A stretch of DNA of 64,000 bases from S5-327 sp965116015 (GCA_965116015.1 OZ220477.1:1612001-1676000); one strand, 5' to 3'; positions 53,254-61,617 are shown, counted from the stretch's first letter. Notes: generated by a model not told the origin, from the letters alone. Program-made: numbers and translations.

Positions 53254-54324
53254 TGCTAGCGTCAACTAGGGAAACGACGCCCTAATCAGGCTGTCAGCTC
53301 TTGATAGGGCAGGCGCTTGCCGTCCATCCATCGAATCATGGCCATCAGCTGAGCCCACGTGTCCCGCTCGCGCTGGTTCTGCCGACCGGCGTACTCGTCA
53401 ACGTACCGCTGGCAGTGCTTGGCGCTCCAGTGATGGTACACGCCCATGTAGCCGCGTTTCATCATCGACCACATACTCTCGATCCCGTTCGTGTGGGCGT
53501 GCCCGAACACGAACTCCTTTGCACTGTGGGCGACTGCCTCGTGCTGGCGATTGATTCCCTGATACGCACGCGCCTCGTCGGTGTAGACCGTGGCATCCGG
53601 CTCTGTGGAATCCTCGACGAATCCCTGTAGTGTGCGGGCGTCTGTAGACGGAACAACCTTTGCCCTGACCATCCCTGTATCACGGTCTTTCACGCCGACG
53701 ACGGCAACTTTACCGACGGCGCCTCTACCCTCGTGCAACTTCTTCGATGCGTGCTTATTCCGCTCCTTGCCACCAATATAGGTCTCGTCGGCCTCGACTG
53801 GACCGCCGAACAGTGGCGCGTTGCCATCGTCCCACGACTTACGTATTCGGTGGAGCAGGTGCCATGCGTGAGCCTGCGTGCAGCCAACATCTCGGTGCAT
53901 CTTCATGCTCGACACACCCTTGAGGTTCGTGATGAGCTCGAAGATTGCCAACCCCCACTTGCCATAGGAAAGGTGAGTGTTTTGCATCACCGTACCAATC
54001 CGAACTGAAAAATCGCGCCTACAAGCACGGCAACGATAGGGCATCGGTTTGCGATTCAAATTCTCCCTAACATTCTCGCTGTCGCATCGCGGGCAATGCA
54101 CGCCGTCGGGCCATCGCACTGCCTCGAAAAATCGTTCCACTCTTGCTTCATCGGAAAAGAACTGAACAGCATCGAATTGCGTGATGCCCTTGCGGTAGTG
54201 CTTGCCTGGTTTCGTCATTCATTTCTCCTGTTCGTTTTAGAGCTAGTATAGCCTAGCATAAATCTGCCAATTTGTCAATCATTCTGTCATACAATCTGCG
54301 TTACATTTCGATTGACAGCTAGCA
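53254..54324 (-). mobile_element. IS1595-type insertion sequence
   Basis: Transposase gene at 53286-54218 with short imperfect terminal inverted repeats: tgctagcgtcaa at 53254-53265 and, on the other strand, tgctagctgtcaa at 54312-54324 (one extra base). I see no clear target duplication, so the ends are tentative. It sits 44 bp upstream of the methyltransferase start, between it and the small HTH gene. Confidence 0.65.
53286..54218 (-). CDS. IS1595-family transposase
   Basis: 310 residues. A zinc ribbon Cys42-Cys45...Cys63-Cys66 (CPRCDSEN, CRACRRDF) is followed by the DDE-like ISXO2 catalytic domain: Asp144 (EADETYIGGKERN), Asp214 (YTDEARAY), and Asn244/Glu247 (HTNGIESMWS) where IS1595 uses DDN/DDE. 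The length fits and the frame is intact, so the element may be active. The C-terminus QRERDTWAQLMAMIRW is typical. Confidence 0.95.
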   Translation of the reverse strand: MTKPGKHYRKGITQFDAVQFFSDEARVERFFEAVRWPDGVHCPRCDSENVRENLNRKPMPYRCRACRRDFSVRIGTVMQNTHLSYGKWGLAIFELITNLKGVSSMKMHRDVGCTQAHAWHLLHRIRKSWDDGNAPLFGGPVEADETYIGGKERNKHASKKLHEGRGAVGKVAVVGVKDRDTGMVRAKVVPSTDARTLQGFVEDSTEPDATVYTDEARAYQGINRQHEAVAHSAKEFVFGHAHTNGIESMWSMMKRGYMGVYHHWSAKHCQRYVDEYAGRQNQRERDTWAQLMAMIRWMDGKRLPYQELTA

Positions 54325-54340
54325 AGGGCTCTGCTAGGAT
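54312..54340 (+). promoter_or_regulatory. Consensus-like promoter, -35 inside the IS terminus
   Basis: TTGACA (54312-54317), a 17-base spacer and TAGGAT (54335-54340). The -35 lies in the outward-facing IS end. Transcription would begin at or next to the ATG at 54348, giving a leaderless mRNA. Confidence 0.65.
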
Positions 54341-54347
54341 AGAGAAC

Positions 54348-54599
54348 ATGAAGGAGAACAGGCTGGTTGAGAAGTGCAGGGAGCTTGGGATCGAACCCGA
54401 CCGCATAGGGGAGTGGCTAGCCGAGCAGTTGAACAGCCACGGGTCTTACTCGGCAACTGCAAAGTCCATCGGGGTGAGCCGACAGACTCTCCGCCTCTAC
54501 GTTTCAGAGTACAGGCTCTGCAAGACCATCCGCTGGGCGCAGTGTCAACACTTGCTTGACACAATTGCGGGGGAACTAGAGTCGCCACGGGCGCGATGA
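54348..54599 (+). CDS. Small HTH protein, leaderless
   Basis: 83 residues: MKENRLVEKCRELGIEPDRI, then a helix-turn-helix YSATAKSIGVSRQTLRLYVSEY. A further upstream in-frame start at 54312 lies inside the IS end and is not supported. The -10 box ends only seven bases before the ATG, so the mRNA should be leaderless. It may be a controller-type regulator of the restriction-modification genes, but it faces away from them; it forms an operon with the next gene (13 bp apart). Confidence 0.7.
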   Translation: MKENRLVEKCRELGIEPDRIGEWLAEQLNSHGSYSATAKSIGVSRQTLRLYVSEYRLCKTIRWAQCQHLLDTIAGELESPRAR

Positions 54600-54612
54600 G
54601 AGGATATACAGT

Positions 54613-54801
54613 ATGTCAGAGTTAGGCGACCAGATGAACGATCCAAGGTCTATCGAAGAAGCGATGGACTTGCTACGTAAATTGCTGGGTGCGCCTCCGG
54701 TACAGCCGCATCACATTCAGAGTCCAGAGTCTTTCTTCGATATGGAAGAGGAACTCGATTTAGAAGAAGGAGAGGAGCAGCAGCGCAATACCACAGCCTA
54801 G
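54613..54801 (+). CDS. Small acidic protein of unknown function
   Basis: 62 residues, MSELGDQMNDPRSIEEAMDL ... LEEGEEQQRNTTA. An amphipathic helix is followed by a strongly acidic segment. No family recognised. It follows the HTH gene in the same direction. The stop lies 8 bp before the 33-bp inverted repeat copy 2. Confidence 0.55.
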   Translation: MSELGDQMNDPRSIEEAMDLLRKLLGAPPVQPHHIQSPESFFDMEEELDLEEGEEQQRNTTA

Positions 54802-54808
54802 TGCGCTT

Positions 54809-54841
54809 ACGAGAGATGACTAGCGAAAGGTATAATCCCCT
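54809..54841 (+). repeat. 33-bp inverted repeat, copy 2
   Basis: Differs from copy 1 (51218-51250) at one position. In this copy the plus strand still reads LTRDD-stop followed by MTSERYNPL, i.e. it is a remnant of the restriction gene end and HEPN B start, now placed after the small acidic gene. It overlaps the 3' end of the gene at 54820-55302. Confidence 0.88.
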
Positions 54842-55302
54842 TTTTTTATACCGCGCTTATCGGCTATTTCTTGGGCTAATTTTTCCAGAAAATTCTCATC
54901 TGCCAAATCTGCTAGATCAATGTATAGCGGTCGTATACTGCAGTAGTCTTTCCATAGTGAAGAACCTGCTTTTAATGCATCGAAAGATTGCCGCGATTCG
55001 TTGAGTTTCGCCACAAGAGGCGCGACATCTTCGCCATAGAAGCCTTGTCTGTCTACAGCTATCACTAAACGAGCGGTTTGAACGCAGATGCCTGCGAAGA
55101 AGTCAGGGATATGTTCGACGCTGTCCGAGCGGTACGGGAGGTTGCGTTCATCGAGATCTTGCTCATACTGAACGAGCTGTTCAATAATCCCTGAATCTGA
55201 CTCTCGCAGCGGTTCCTGAAAGAGGGCAATCAGTACTCCCATAGGATTCGACAAGTCGCCACTTCGGATTTGTTCAATGAAATCACCGATTTCCAGAGCC
55301 AT
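54820..55302 (-). CDS. Protein of unknown function in the island
   Basis: 160 residues, mostly helical: MALEIGDFIEQIRSGDLSNP, FAGICVQTARLVIAVDRQGF, ending KRGIKKGDYTFR. The last codons are the complement of the 33-bp repeat, so its 3' end was probably rebuilt by rearrangement. SD AAGGAG precedes the ATG. No family recognised. It replaces the HEPN gene in this unit: the MPYERF start of HEPN A is still seen just upstream (55328-55345) as a broken stub. Confidence 0.6.
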   Translation of the reverse strand: MALEIGDFIEQIRSGDLSNPMGVLIALFQEPLRESDSGIIEQLVQYEQDLDERNLPYRSDSVEHIPDFFAGICVQTARLVIAVDRQGFYGEDVAPLVAKLNESRQSFDALKAGSSLWKDYCSIRPLYIDLADLADENFLEKLAQEIADKRGIKKGDYTFR

Positions 55303-55326
55303 CGACGAACTCCTTTCGTAGGTTAC

Positions 55327-55345
55327 AGAATCGTTCGTAGGGCAT
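55327..55345 (-). pseudogene. Stub of a HEPN gene start (MPYERF) after ispG
   Basis: One base after the ispG stop an ATG gives MPYERF, identical to the HEPN A start, then the frame changes to unrelated sequence containing the AAGGAG site of the next gene. It is the right duplicate edge of the tandem duplication. Confidence 0.8.
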
Positions 55346-55346
55346 G

Positions 55347-56498
55347 CTACGCCTGCGAGGGCTGCGTTTCGGCGGCGACGGCTTCGACTTCTTCGAGGAG
55401 AGCGGCGAGCATGTCGGACTCTTCGACGACGCGGGATTTGCGTCCCTTGCGGAATATCACGGCTCGGCCTGCGCCGGCGGCTATGCCGACATCAGCGTCC
55501 TTTGCTTCGCCAGGGCCGTTCACTTCGCATCCCATTACGGCGACTTTCACGCTCGATTCCATATTCTTGAGCAGGCCGTCGACTGTGTTCGCGAGCTTGC
55601 GGATGTCGACGTCCGCCCGTCCGCAGGAGGGGCAGGCCACCATCTGCGCGCCCTTTTTGCGCAGGTCGAGCGCTTTCAGGATCTCCCAGCCGACCTCGAC
55701 TTCCTCGCGGGATTCGTCGCTGAGCGAGACGCGGATCGTGTCGCCGACGCCCTCGTAGAGGAGCACGCCGAGGCCGATGGCGCTGCGGATGGAGCCGGAG
55801 CGCGCGGTGCCCGCCTCGGTGATGCCCAGGTGGAATGGGTACGGGACCATGGGCGCGAGCTTCCGGTAGGCCTCAACTGTGGTGTCGATGTCGTACGCTT
55901 TCAGCGAGATCTTGATGAGGTCGAAATCCAGGTCTTCGAGGAGCTGTATCTCCCAGAGCCCGGTTGCGACCATATGGTCGACGGCCGACACGCCGCCGCC
56001 CTCTCCTGAGGAGTCAGCGCCTTTGGCGAGGCGGTTGACGCCATCGTCGTGGCGATGCTGTCCGCGCGTGACGCCGATTGCTCCCACGGGGGGGAGGCTG
56101 CCGAAGTTCACTCCGATGCGGATAGGGACTTGCCGGGCTTTCGCCTCGCGGACGACGAGGCGCACTTTCTCGGCGTCGCGTATGTTGCCGGGGTTCAGCC
56201 GCAGGCAGTCGACGCCCTGGTTGAGGGCCTCCAGCGCGAGCTGATAGTGGAAGTGGATGTCGGCGACGATGGGGATCGAGACTTGGCTTTTGATGGCGCC
56301 GAGCGCTTGCGCGGCCTCCATATCCGGCACGGCGCACCGAACGATCTCGCAGCTGGCTTCTTCGAGTTCGCGGATCTGGCGGACTGTCGCCGCGATGTCG
56401 CGCGTGTCGGTTTTCGTCATAGTCTGCACGCTGATGGGAGCGTCGCCGCCGACCTTCACGTCTCCCACCCAAACCGGCTTGGTGACTCTGCGTTGCAT
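55347..56498 (-). CDS. ispG: 4-hydroxy-3-methylbut-2-en-1-yl diphosphate synthase
   Basis: 383 residues. The 4Fe-4S ligands are in CPSCGRADVDI and GCEVNGPGE; the TIM barrel begins RRVTKPVWVGDVKVGG, and GVNFGSLPP and RLNPGNIRD match the family. It reduces MEcPP to HMBPP in the MEP isoprenoid pathway. It belongs to the operon with dxr and uppS. The last 37 codons are duplicated at 49806-49918. Frame intact. Confidence 0.97.
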   Translation of the reverse strand: MQRRVTKPVWVGDVKVGGDAPISVQTMTKTDTRDIAATVRQIRELEEASCEIVRCAVPDMEAAQALGAIKSQVSIPIVADIHFHYQLALEALNQGVDCLRLNPGNIRDAEKVRLVVREAKARQVPIRIGVNFGSLPPVGAIGVTRGQHRHDDGVNRLAKGADSSGEGGGVSAVDHMVATGLWEIQLLEDLDFDLIKISLKAYDIDTTVEAYRKLAPMVPYPFHLGITEAGTARSGSIRSAIGLGVLLYEGVGDTIRVSLSDESREEVEVGWEILKALDLRKKGAQMVACPSCGRADVDIRKLANTVDGLLKNMESSVKVAVMGCEVNGPGEAKDADVGIAAGAGRAVIFRKGRKSRVVEESDMLAALLEEVEAVAAETQPSQA

Positions 56499-56566
56499 AA
56501 CTCGGCTCCCTCGCGTTGCTGCGCTTATGGTACACCGGCCATCGGAAATCGCCCCGTGGAAGCCGC

Positions 56567-56956
56567 TTAATCCGCAAGCGCGGCTCGGCGCTCGGCGAGG
56601 GCGGCGGCGACCAGGGCTTGCACGGCGGGACGCCGCGCGTCGCCGGGCGATCGTATCTTCACGTGCCGCATCCGGGCGCCTGTTCCCTCCAGCAGCGCTT
56701 CAGGGTCGGGCAGCTCCGAGCCTCTGAAGAACCCCAGGTTCACCCATTCCGCGTAGGGGAGGATGTACGCGTAGCCGTCGATCATCTTCCGCGGACCCAC
56801 GCCGTAGGTTGCCGCCCTGTCGCCGAGACGCACTACTTCGCAGGCGTCGCTGTGGACGCTGAGGATCATCTCGCGCAGGGCGCGGAGCACAGGACGCGCC
56901 GGCTCTCCGGCGATGCCGAGCAGGTCGTCGAAAGTTCCGAATCGCGCAGGCGCCAT
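56567..56956 (-). CDS. DUF1801/YdhG-like protein
   Basis: 129 residues. SDACEVVRLGDRAATYGVGPRKMIDGYAYILPYAEWVNLGFFRG matches the DUF1801/YdhG family (small alpha/beta, unknown function). It lies between rseP and ispG in the isoprenoid/lipid operon, an unusual location. It may just be co-transcribed. Confidence 0.75.
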   Translation of the reverse strand: MAPARFGTFDDLLGIAGEPARPVLRALREMILSVHSDACEVVRLGDRAATYGVGPRKMIDGYAYILPYAEWVNLGFFRGSELPDPEALLEGTGARMRHVKIRSPGDARRPAVQALVAAALAERRAALAD

Positions 56957-56995
56957 AACGCACTGTCTCCTTATCCGCTGCTATCCGCTAACCGC

Positions 56996-58297
56996 TTACC
57001 CGCCGAAGGCGCTGCTTCCCTCGAGGAGCCGCTGGATGTCGTTCACGGAGATGGCGACGACGGCGGTGATAAGGGCGGCGAAGCCGATGAGGTGCGCCAT
57101 CCGTTCTTTGCCGGGAGCGAGCCTCTTCCCGCCGCGCGCGATTTCGAGTAGCACGAGCGATATCCGGCCGCCGTCGAGCGCGGGAATCGGCAGGAGGTTG
57201 ACGATTGCGAGGTTGATGGAGAGCAGGGCTGTCCACATGATGAGCGGGCTTACGCCCGCCTCCGCCACGGTCGCGGTGAGATGCGCGATGCCGACAGGGC
57301 CCGACAGCTGGATGCGTCCGGCGCCCGACAGCCAGTGCGACACCTCGTTCCGGAACAGTACGAGCGTCTCCCAGATCTGACGCAGACTCGACGCCAGCGC
57401 GCGCACAGGCCCCTGCGACCGCGATTCTTCGGGGCGGACGCGCACGGAGAGTCCGTCGAGGCCGCCCGCGTTAGCCGGCAGAGCGAGTTCGACAAGCCTC
57501 CCCCGGCGCAGGACATCCACGCGCACAGGGTCGCCGGGCGACGCGGCGAGAGCGGCCGACGCGACGGCTTCGGGGTCGCCCTCGCTGAAGACGCGGGAAT
57601 CTCCGACGCGCAGGAGCAGGTCGCCGCTCTGCAGGCCGGCGCGGTCGGCTCCTGATCCGGGGGCCGCGCGCGTCACCGTTAGCCTGCCGTCCGACAGCAG
57701 CACGCCAACGGGGCCCTGTCCTGGGGGCGGGGCGACGCGCGCTTCCAGCTCCTGCAATTCGAGGAGCCTCCCTTGCCGCTCCACCACCCAGGTCATATCG
57801 GCGCCGAGGCGGAGGCGCGTGGCGATTTGCAGGTCGCCCGAGTTATCGATGCGGCGACCGCTCGCTGTGCGCACGATGTCGCCGGGGAGCACGCCAGCCG
57901 CCTGCGCGGGCGATCCGGGGGCGACGTCGAGGATGACGACGTCTGTAACGGCGACCGACTGCGGGATCATAAAGACGACGGCGAACAGCGCAATGGGAAG
58001 GAGCGCGTTCATTGCGGAGCCGGCGCTCAGGATGAAGAGGCGTCGCCAGGCGCTCTTGGCGGCGAAGCTTTCGGGGCCGTTGGGGTCTTCTTCGCCGAGC
58101 AGGCGCACGAACCCTCCGAGCGGGAGGAGGTTGAGTGAGTACGCCGTGCCTCCTCGCGAGAATGAGAGGAGGCGCGGGGGGTAGCCGACGCCGAATTCGA
58201 GCACCCGCACTCGCGAGAGTTTCGCGGCGGCGAAGTGGCCGAGCTCGTGCGCGATGACGAGCACGCCAAGCACCACGAAAAAGACGAGGACGCCCAT
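56996..58297 (-). CDS. rseP: RIP site-2 metalloprotease
   Basis: 433 residues from ATG at 58297. Zinc motif HELGH (HELGHFAAAKLSRV) in the first membrane segment, two PDZ domains (VTDVVILDVAPGSPAQAAGVLPGD and TVTRAAPGSGADRAGLQSGD), and the C-terminal NLLPIPALDGGR with the third metal ligand. It cleaves membrane anti-sigma factors or remnant signal peptides. Start is only 10 bp after dxr. Frame from 58537 upstream is shadow of dxr. Confidence 0.96.
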   Translation of the reverse strand: MGVLVFFVVLGVLVIAHELGHFAAAKLSRVRVLEFGVGYPPRLLSFSRGGTAYSLNLLPLGGFVRLLGEEDPNGPESFAAKSAWRRLFILSAGSAMNALLPIALFAVVFMIPQSVAVTDVVILDVAPGSPAQAAGVLPGDIVRTASGRRIDNSGDLQIATRLRLGADMTWVVERQGRLLELQELEARVAPPPGQGPVGVLLSDGRLTVTRAAPGSGADRAGLQSGDLLLRVGDSRVFSEGDPEAVASAALAASPGDPVRVDVLRRGRLVELALPANAGGLDGLSVRVRPEESRSQGPVRALASSLRQIWETLVLFRNEVSHWLSGAGRIQLSGPVGIAHLTATVAEAGVSPLIMWTALLSINLAIVNLLPIPALDGGRISLVLLEIARGGKRLAPGKERMAHLIGFAALITAVVAISVNDIQRLLEGSSAFGG

Positions 58298-58307
58298 GGG
58301 CGTTCGG

Positions 58308-59411
58308 CTAACCGGCAGCCGCAGCGGCAGCCTGGCGCCGCGCCCACTCGTCGGCCTCCAGCGCCGCCTCAAGCGTTGGGATGTCGAACGGTTCGTGGCG
58401 ATCGAGGACGCTTTGCACCACGCGCTGGATGCCGTCGAACCCGATGCGTCCGTCCAGGAACATATGGACTGCCTCTTCGTCGGCGGCGCTGAGCACGGCG
58501 GGGTAGCTCTGCTGTTTGCGCCCTGCCTCGACGCCAATACCGAAGCAGGGGTACCGCGCCGCGTCCATCTCTTCGAAGGTGAGCGACGGATAGGCGAGCG
58601 GGTTGTATTTCGGGAGCGAGCCGTTGGGCGCGCGAGAGGGATACGAGAGCGCCGACTGAATCGGCAGGCGCATATCGGGCGGGCCCATCTGCGCTTTCAC
58701 TGAGCCGTCCGCGAACTCGACCATTGAGTGGATCACGCTCTGCGGATGCACGACGACATCGATCTTCTCGAACGGCATATCGAACAGCCAGCGGCTTTCG
58801 ATTACCTCGAACGCCTTGTTCATCAGCGTTGCGGAATCGATAGTGATCTTCTTGCCCATCACCCAGGTGGGATGAGCAAGCGCTTCTTCGGGAGTGACGG
58901 ACGCCATTTCGTTGAGCGGGCGCCGGCGGAACGGCCCGCCAGAGGCGGTGATGATGAGCTTGCTGGCGGGGCCGTCCTCTCCTCTCAGGCACTGCCAGAT
59001 GGCGGACGGCTCGCTGTCGACAGGCAGGAGCGGCGCTCCGCGCTCGGCGGCGGCGCGAGTCACGAGGTCGCCGGCCATCACGATCACTTCCTTGTTGGAA
59101 AGGGCGACTGCTTTGCCGGCGCGCAGGGCGTTGAGCGTAGGCGCAAGCCCGGCCTTGCCGGTCGTCGCCGCCATTACGATGTCGATATCCGGCTCTACGA
59201 CCATCTCCTCCATAGGGGTGAGCCGCGCGCCGCCGACCGCCTGGGGCCAGGTCATACGGGGGGTGAACTCTTCAGCTTGCCGCGTCAGCAGTTCGATGTT
59301 GCGTCCCGCCGCCAGGCCCACCACGTTGAATTCGCGCGGCAGGGCGCGGATTACGTCGAGGGTTTGCGCGCCTATTGATCCGGTTGAGCCCAGGACGACT
59401 ACGTTCTTCAT
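58308..59411 (-). CDS. dxr: 1-deoxy-D-xylulose 5-phosphate reductoisomerase
   Basis: 367 residues from ATG at 59411 (MKNVVVLGSTGSIG). NADPH site GSTGSIGAQT, LSNKEVIVMAG, metal and substrate site VDSEPSAIWQCL, ASGGPFRRR and NPLAYP are conserved. It performs the first committed step of the MEP pathway. A second in-frame ATG at 59468 would add 19 unusual residues. Operon with cdsA and rseP. Confidence 0.97.
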   Translation of the reverse strand: MKNVVVLGSTGSIGAQTLDVIRALPREFNVVGLAAGRNIELLTRQAEEFTPRMTWPQAVGGARLTPMEEMVVEPDIDIVMAATTGKAGLAPTLNALRAGKAVALSNKEVIVMAGDLVTRAAAERGAPLLPVDSEPSAIWQCLRGEDGPASKLIITASGGPFRRRPLNEMASVTPEEALAHPTWVMGKKITIDSATLMNKAFEVIESRWLFDMPFEKIDVVVHPQSVIHSMVEFADGSVKAQMGPPDMRLPIQSALSYPSRAPNGSLPKYNPLAYPSLTFEEMDAARYPCFGIGVEAGRKQQSYPAVLSAADEEAVHMFLDGRIGFDGIQRVVQSVLDRHEPFDIPTLEAALEADEWARRQAAAAAAG

Positions 59412-59480
59412 TCTTCTTGCTTCTTGCTCTTGAGCGCCCGACGGCGCAGAGGCTTCGTAGTCCTTCATGGGTCGGGTTGG

Positions 59481-60296
59481 TCAATAACGGGCGGCGACGT
59501 ACACGAGCGTCACGACAGGGGCGAGGCTGTCGAGCCGATCAAGGAGCCCGCCATGCCCGGGAATGAGGGATCCGGAGTCTTTGGCGCCTGCTTTCCGTTT
59601 CAGCCAGGATTCGAACAGGTCGCCCGCCTGTCCTGCAATCGGGATTGCGACGCCCAGGGCGGCGGCGGCGATGAGGCCGCCTGCGGCCAGGTTCAGGAGA
59701 TGGAGCAGGGCGAGGGTTGCGGCGAAGCCTCCCAGGAGGCCGCCGATGGCGCCCTCCCAGGTTTTGCCCGGCGAGACGCTTGGGGCCAGCCGGCGACGCC
59801 CAAAGAGCGAGCCGACGACGTAAGCGCTCGTGTCCGTTGCGAATGTGGCGAGGAACGCGACCGCCAGCCAGTCCAATCCGTTGTCGGCTTGGCGGAGGAG
59901 CGCCAGCGCCGCGAAGGGGAGCCCTACGTAGGCTGTTCCGCCTGTCATCGCCGCCCAGTTTCGCGCCGCATCGGACAGCGAGCGCGAGGGGCGCGCGCGG
60001 GACCAGCCGGCGGCTCTGTAGACGGCGAAGGCGACTGCTCCAACGGCCAGGACTAGCAGGACTGTTCCAGCGCCCTGGGTGGCCGCCGCCGCCATCAGTC
60101 CCGCCCAGAGCATGCCCCATCGGAGGCATGTTCGCCATCCGGCGCGCCTGAGCAGCGTGTGCGCCTCGATTGCGGCGAGGGCGGCGATGAGCGCCGCGAC
60201 GGCTGCAAGCAAGAAGCCGCCGGCCCACACTACGAGCGCAATCAGCGGCAACCCAACGGCGGCGCTGAGCAACCGCAGCCGCAGTTCCGCCGACAT
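59481..60296 (-). CDS. cdsA: Phosphatidate cytidylyltransferase
   Basis: 271 residues with about eight membrane segments. The CDS signature SWLKRKAGAKDSGSLIPGHGG(L)LDRLDS is at the C-terminus. It makes CDP-diacylglycerol for phospholipids. The start overlaps the uppS stop as GTGATG, so a GTG at 60299 or the ATG at 60296 may be used. Confidence 0.95.
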   Translation of the reverse strand: MSAELRLRLLSAAVGLPLIALVVWAGGFLLAAVAALIAALAAIEAHTLLRRAGWRTCLRWGMLWAGLMAAAATQGAGTVLLVLAVGAVAFAVYRAAGWSRARPSRSLSDAARNWAAMTGGTAYVGLPFAALALLRQADNGLDWLAVAFLATFATDTSAYVVGSLFGRRRLAPSVSPGKTWEGAIGGLLGGFAATLALLHLLNLAAGGLIAAAALGVAIPIAGQAGDLFESWLKRKAGAKDSGSLIPGHGGLLDRLDSLAPVVTLVYVAARY

Positions 60297-61039
60297 CACT
60301 CGCCTCCGGCGGGCAGCGCGCCGAAACGGCGTCCTCGGCGTCGGTACTCGGCGAGCGCGCGCTCCATCTCGGCAGCGTCGAAGTCTGGCCAGTAGGCCGC
60401 CGTTTGGTAGAACTCGCTGTAGGCGGCTTGCCAGATGAGGAAGTTGCTCAACCGCTGCTCGCCCGCGGTGCGTATGATCAGGTCGGGGTCGGGCACGTCC
60501 GGCAAGCAGAGGTTCGCTCGCACCAGCTCTTCCGTGATGTCCTCCGGAGCTGTTCCCGCGGCGACGATGCTCTGGACGGCCTCGACTATCTCCGCCCTGC
60601 CGCCGTAGTCGAACGCGACGCAGAGGTCGAGGCCGGTGTTGCCGGCAGTGAGCGCGACGGCGTCCTCTATGGCGCTGGCAAGCTCCGGGGGGAGCCGGCG
60701 ACGCGCGCCCATATGGCGGACGCGCACGTTGCTCCGGTGCAGATCGCGCGTTTCCTGTTCGATCGCCGATCGCAGGAGGTTGAGGAGACCAGCCACTTCA
60801 TCTTCGGGGCGCCGCCAGTTCTCCGTGGAGAACGCGAAGACTGTGAGGAATTCCACTCCCGCCTCGCTCGCTGTGCGCACGACGTTGTAGAGGTTGCGAG
60901 CGCCGGCCTCGTGTCCTTCCAGGCGCGGTCTGCCGCGCTCGGCCGCCCATCGTCCGTTGCCGTCCATAATGATTGCAACGTGGCGCGGGTCGGAGGTCAG
61001 GTTGGGGGCTGGCCTCTTGCTGGAAGCCTCTAAGGTCAT
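60296..61039 (-). CDS. uppS: Undecaprenyl diphosphate synthase
   Basis: 247 residues. cis-prenyltransferase signatures: IIMDGNGRWAAERGRPRLEGHEAG with the catalytic Asp, VEFLTVFAFSTENWRRP, and DLIIRTAGEQRLSNFLIWQAAYSE. It makes the C55 lipid carrier for wall synthesis. Overlaps cdsA and is 5 bp after frr. Confidence 0.97.
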   Translation of the reverse strand: MTLEASSKRPAPNLTSDPRHVAIIMDGNGRWAAERGRPRLEGHEAGARNLYNVVRTASEAGVEFLTVFAFSTENWRRPEDEVAGLLNLLRSAIEQETRDLHRSNVRVRHMGARRRLPPELASAIEDAVALTAGNTGLDLCVAFDYGGRAEIVEAVQSIVAAGTAPEDITEELVRANLCLPDVPDPDLIIRTAGEQRLSNFLIWQAAYSEFYQTAAYWPDFDAAEMERALAEYRRRGRRFGALPAGGE

Positions 61040-61044
61040 ACTCC

Positions 61045-61617
61045 CTAGACTTCCATCAGCTCGGCCTCTTTCTTCGAGGCGATGTCGTCAGCAATAGCGA
61101 CGTGCGCGTCCGTAATTTTCTGCAATGACTCCTGCTCTCTGCGCAGGTCGTCTTGGGAGATCTCTTTGTTCTTTTCGAGGGCGCGGAGATGTTCGAGGGC
61201 GTCGCGGCGGATGTTGCGAATAGCGACGTGCGCCTCCTCCTGCTGGCGCTTCAGGCGTTTCACCATTTCGCGACGGCGCTCCTGTGTCATTGCCGGAATC
61301 GGGAGCCGTATCACGGCGCCGTCGATGTTCGGGGTCAGGCCGAGGTCCGCTTTCTGCAGCCCCTTGCCGATGATGTTCAAGGCGTTCTTATCGAACGGCT
61401 GCACGACGAGCAGGCGCGCGTCCGCCGCGGTGACCGTGGCCAGTTGCTTGAGCGGCATCTCCGACCCGTACGCCTCGATGCGCACGGCGTCGAGCATAGC
61501 GGGGTTTGCGCGGCCGGTCCGGATGCCGTCGGCCTCGTGGCGCAACACCTCCGCCGTTTTGTCCATACGTTCGGCGGCGTCTTCCAGAATCAGCTCGACT
61601 TCCTCATTGTCGGTCAT
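61045..61617 (-). CDS. frr: Ribosome recycling factor
   Basis: 190 residues, the usual size. TGRANPAMLDAVRIEAYGSEMPL and ERRREMVKRLKRQQEEAHVAIRNIRRDALEHL are typical. It frees ribosomes after termination, with EF-G. Its start overlaps the pyrH stop by 14 bp. Confidence 0.97.
   Translation of the reverse strand: MTDNEEVELILEDAAERMDKTAEVLRHEADGIRTGRANPAMLDAVRIEAYGSEMPLKQLATVTAADARLLVVQPFDKNALNIIGKGLQKADLGLTPNIDGAVIRLPIPAMTQERRREMVKRLKRQQEEAHVAIRNIRRDALEHLRALEKNKEISQDDLRREQESLQKITDAHVAIADDIASKKEAELMEV

Noticed and set aside
54829..54851. Possible terminator at ggtata...tatacc with a T-run
   Set aside because: Stem is only six AT-rich pairs with an 11-base loop, and the T-run is inside the loop rather than after the stem.
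54801..55004. Plus-strand frame beginning near MTSERYNPL after the small acidic gene
   Set aside because: It is the inverted-repeat remnant of the HEPN B start running into the antisense of the 160-aa gene; no support for translation.
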